Assembly: GCF_000787815.1 (NCBI RefSeq)
Contig: NZ_BBPO01000003.1
Location: forward strand, 97,262 to 151,644
Direction: 5' to 3'
Length of the DNA stretch: 54,383 bases
Origin: Streptacidiphilus neutrinimicus
GTDB taxonomy: Bacteria; Actinomycetota; Actinomycetes; Streptomycetales; Streptomycetaceae
Notes under the pieces: model-generated
The model's input: the letters and a program-made list of their open reading frames with translations, nothing else
The model's database searches: none
Told to the model about the DNA's origin: nothing
Shown here: positions 53,454 to 54,383 of the stretch, one piece after another
Layout of the letters: each line of letters starts with the position of its first letter
Numbering within the stretch: the stretch's first letter is position 1
Program-made: the position numbers and the translations under genes

Positions 53454-54383
53454 TCAGCCGTGGGCCGGGGACGCGGTGGGGGAGGAGCCGAGGGCCTGGG
53501 CGGCGGGCGAGCCGGATCCCGGGGCCGACGCCGAGGAGGAGGGGACGGCCGGGGAGGACGCCGCGCCCGTGCCCGGCCAGGTCTCGGTCATCGTGCCCTT
53601 CGCGGCGACCGTGTAGCGGGTGGTGCTGACCGTGCGCCCGCCGCTCTGCGGCGTGCGCTCCTCGCGCAGCACCGCGCCGTTCTGGATCTGCCAGACGCTG
53701 GTGCCGTTGGGGTCCCCGGTGGTGGCGTGGGCGGCCAGCAGAACCGGTTCTGCACCGCTGCGGACCCGGTAGAGCTCGATCATGTCCTCCGGCACGGCCC
53801 GGTCCCGGCGGGTGAGCACGACGACCGCCGCGGCCTCGCCCTGGTAGCGGGCGGCGAGCACGGTGGTCAGCGTCACCGGCGCTCCCGGAGCGGTGCCGTG
53901 ACCGTTCGACAGGTCGATGCGCGAGCCGTCGGCGGGGTCCTGGTAGGAGCGCGAAGCCCAGTCGACGGCCGCGACCGCACGCTCCGCCGGGTCGCTCGCG
54001 GCGACCGCCGTCAGGCCCGCCGAGGCGTCCTGCGCCGAGGCCGGCGCGGCCGCGGAGGCCCTGGCGCCCTGCGGGGACGGCGACACCGCCCCGCTGCCCT
54101 TGGCGGTCCGGTTCTCGCAGCCCTGCGCGGTGGCGATGGCCAGCGCCACGCCCAGGGTCACCGTGATGAACACGATCAGCCGCTGCCGCAGCAGCCGACG
54201 CCGCGCCGCAGGGCCGCCCGGACGGGCGGGCGGCGGCGTGCGGAGGGGCCCGCCGGACGGCTTGCGCGCCGGACGGGGGGACGGGGTCCGCGGCGACGGG
54301 GTGCGCGCGCCGGGTGCGGGCCTCGCGCGACGCGTCGGATGCTCGCCCGAGTGACGTGCGGGCTCGCCGGGGTGGCGTGGGGG
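53454..54383 (-). CDS. Membrane-anchored secreted protein, 5' end cut by the window
   Basis: The frame runs open to the right edge without a stop or clear start, so the gene begins outside the window. The visible part has a basic, Pro-rich cytoplasmic region with RTPSPRTPSPRPARKP, one membrane helix (RLIVFITVTLGVALAIAT), a Ser/Ala linker and an outside domain of about 150 residues (VDWASRSYQDPADGSRIDL..., VTLTTVLAARYQGEAAAVVVLTRRD, SVWQIQNGAVLREERTPQ) ending in a Ser/Ala/Pro tail. No enzyme motif is seen. A GTG at 54173 lies just inside the membrane helix and is unlikely to be the start. Confidence 0.7.
   Translation of the reverse strand, partial: PPRHPGEPARHSGEHPTRRARPAPGARTPSPRTPSPRPARKPSGGPLRTPPPARPGGPAARRRLLRQRLIVFITVTLGVALAIATAQGCENRTAKGSGAVSPSPQGARASAAAPASAQDASAGLTAVAASDPAERAVAAVDWASRSYQDPADGSRIDLSNGHGTAPGAPVTLTTVLAARYQGEAAAVVVLTRRDRAVPEDMIELYRVRSGAEPVLLAAHATTGDPNGTSVWQIQNGAVLREERTPQSGGRTVSTTRYTVAAKGTMTETWPGTGAASSPAVPSSSASAPGSGSPAAQALGSSPTASPAHG

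Overview
The window is very GC-rich, has dense genes with GTG and ATG starts and GGAGG-type ribosome sites, and carries interspersed GGGGCGCGGGGAAC and GCGGCGGAGCCGC repeats. Together with the arginine, methionine-uptake and corrinoid gene sets, this points to a streptomycete-type actinobacterium (Streptomycetaceae: Streptomyces, Kitasatospora or Streptacidiphilus). From memory, the order argCJBDR, argH, metNIQ, SpoU methylase, cysG, cobT resembles the arg region of the Streptomyces coelicolor chromosome, so bases ~17000-54383 look like core chromosome. The first 15.6 kb look like an accessory block. No tRNA, rRNA, CRISPR array, transposase or phage gene was recognised.

Bases 1-15552 form a cell-surface polysaccharide locus of Wzx/Wzy type. 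It encodes three family 2 glycosyltransferases, a WecG/TagA-type glycosyltransferase, UDP-GlcNAc 2-epimerase (WecB), UDP-ManNAc dehydrogenase (WecC), a Wzx-like flippase, three Wzz-like chain-length modules (one fused to a Wzy/O-antigen-ligase-like polymerase), a SAM methyltransferase, a secreted beta-helix protein and an unfamiliar helical protein that may have an alpha/alpha-toroid fold. WecB plus WecC implies an acidic ManNAcA-containing glycan. No initiating phosphoglycosyltransferase lies in the window, so it may be further left. Short tandem repeats sit in several gaps between these genes.

Bases 15935-19980 hold a PhyH-type dioxygenase, a small membrane protein, a 3-hydroxybutyryl-CoA dehydrogenase with a DUF664 gene remnant behind it, an SDR reductase and a Uma2-family protein with a leaderless-type promoter. 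Bases 20019-25040 are the arginine operon argCJBDR behind a promoter overlapped by an ArgR-type operator. Bases 25157-32085 hold a P450, a small CxxC protein, an Lrp regulator divergent from a PLP lyase, a serine hydrolase, a PEBP protein divergent from a TetR regulator, and a shattered alpha/beta-hydrolase pseudogene. argG and argH follow (32208-34842) with their own palindrome-bearing promoter. argF was not found.

Bases 34935-40233 hold a conserved unknown protein, a TPR protein, a PlsC acyltransferase, a lone sigma region-4 domain, an FAD monooxygenase behind a palindromic operator and a GNAT acetyltransferase. Bases 40393-43274 are the methionine importer metNIQ behind a 32-codon Met/Cys-rich leader ORF and two hairpins, which looks like translation-dependent attenuation. 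Bases 44467-51349 carry cobL, a giant bluB-cobT fusion with a ~715-residue disordered N-terminus, and cysG, separated by repeat-rich gaps. The right end has an SpoU RNA methyltransferase, a TIGR03086/DinB-type protein, an NlpC/P60-like protein and a membrane-anchored protein cut by the window edge.
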